Shown here piece after piece: positions 6,001 to 6,068 of a DNA stretch of 6,068 nt. The stretch is from an uncultured Prevotella sp. (lineage in GTDB: Bacteria > Bacteroidota > Bacteroidia > Bacteroidales > Bacteroidaceae). A model generated the notes under the pieces. That model searched no databases and was not told the origin of the DNA. It saw only the letters and a list, made by a program, of their open reading frames with translations. Each line of letters opens with the position of its first letter. The stretch's first letter is position 1. The stretch covers positions 1-6,068 of the forward strand of contig CAMPYS010000069.1 in NCBI GenBank assembly GCA_946998295.1, written 5' to 3'. The position numbers and the translations under genes were made by a program.

Positions 6001-6068
6001 ATGTATATTATTTTTTATTGCTGTCCGGTAAAACTTTTTCAAACAAAATAAATTAGGGCTGACACATC
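6001..6068. other. Window edge of different composition, possible flank of another element
   Basis: This stretch carries CTGTCCGGTAAAACT and TTAGGGCTGACACATC, less AT-rich than the neighbouring spacer. On the minus strand one frame is open from the right edge for 31 residues (6066 to a stop at 5971-5973) and another for nine (stop at 6039-6041). Either could be the last codons of a gene entering from the right, for example a transposase, but too little is visible to identify it. Confidence 0.3.

Noticed and set aside
1..6068. CRISPR array, tRNA gene, toxin-antitoxin pair or defence system
   Set aside because: No regularly spaced repeats, no cloverleaf-like sequence and no protein of such families was seen on either strand.

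Overview
The window comes from an AT-rich member of the Bacteroidota, most probably the order Bacteroidales; I cannot name the genus. Four things point there. The first 33 bases match the 3' end of a Bacteroidetes-type 5S rRNA. Several genes are preceded by the phylum's own promoter box (TAnnTTTG, with TTTG about 20 bases upstream for gdhA) instead of a sigma70 promoter, and they lack clear Shine-Dalgarno sequences. The proteins are Bacteroidales in style: a fimbrillin-like lipoprotein, a short RlpA without a SPOR domain, and a surface-protein C-terminus ending in a GLIRPI motif.

Layout, left to right. Positions 1-82 hold the end of an rRNA operon and its strong terminator. Positions 265-1272 (+) encode a lipoprotein of unknown function, closed by a second terminator with the same stem as the rRNA one. 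Positions 1440-2648 (+) encode a UraA-type uracil/xanthine permease with its own promoter. It converges on rlpA (2676-3323, -), a double-psi beta-barrel cell-wall protein. Next on the same strand is gdhA (3445-4788, -), a hexameric glutamate dehydrogenase with a strong terminator and the best promoter in the window. A 447-base intergenic stretch follows, with a perfect 16-bp inverted repeat and an 11-base direct repeat. Positions 5236-5952 (-) hold what looks like the C-terminal part of a larger Bacteroidales surface protein with no usable start. A 28-codon ATG frame at 5913-5999 could join it by a -1 shift at a run of seven A. The last ~68 bases look different and may be the edge of another element.

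The genes do not form one pathway. uraA (pyrimidine/purine base uptake), rlpA (cell wall) and gdhA (ammonia/glutamate metabolism) are separately transcribed housekeeping genes. The two flanking surface-protein genes look like the variable part of the region: one lies between duplicated terminators beside the rRNA operon, the other is decayed or frameshifted. I found no clear new biological system. The items most worth checking are the duplicated terminator around the lipoprotein gene, the A7 frameshift site, and the large inverted repeat.
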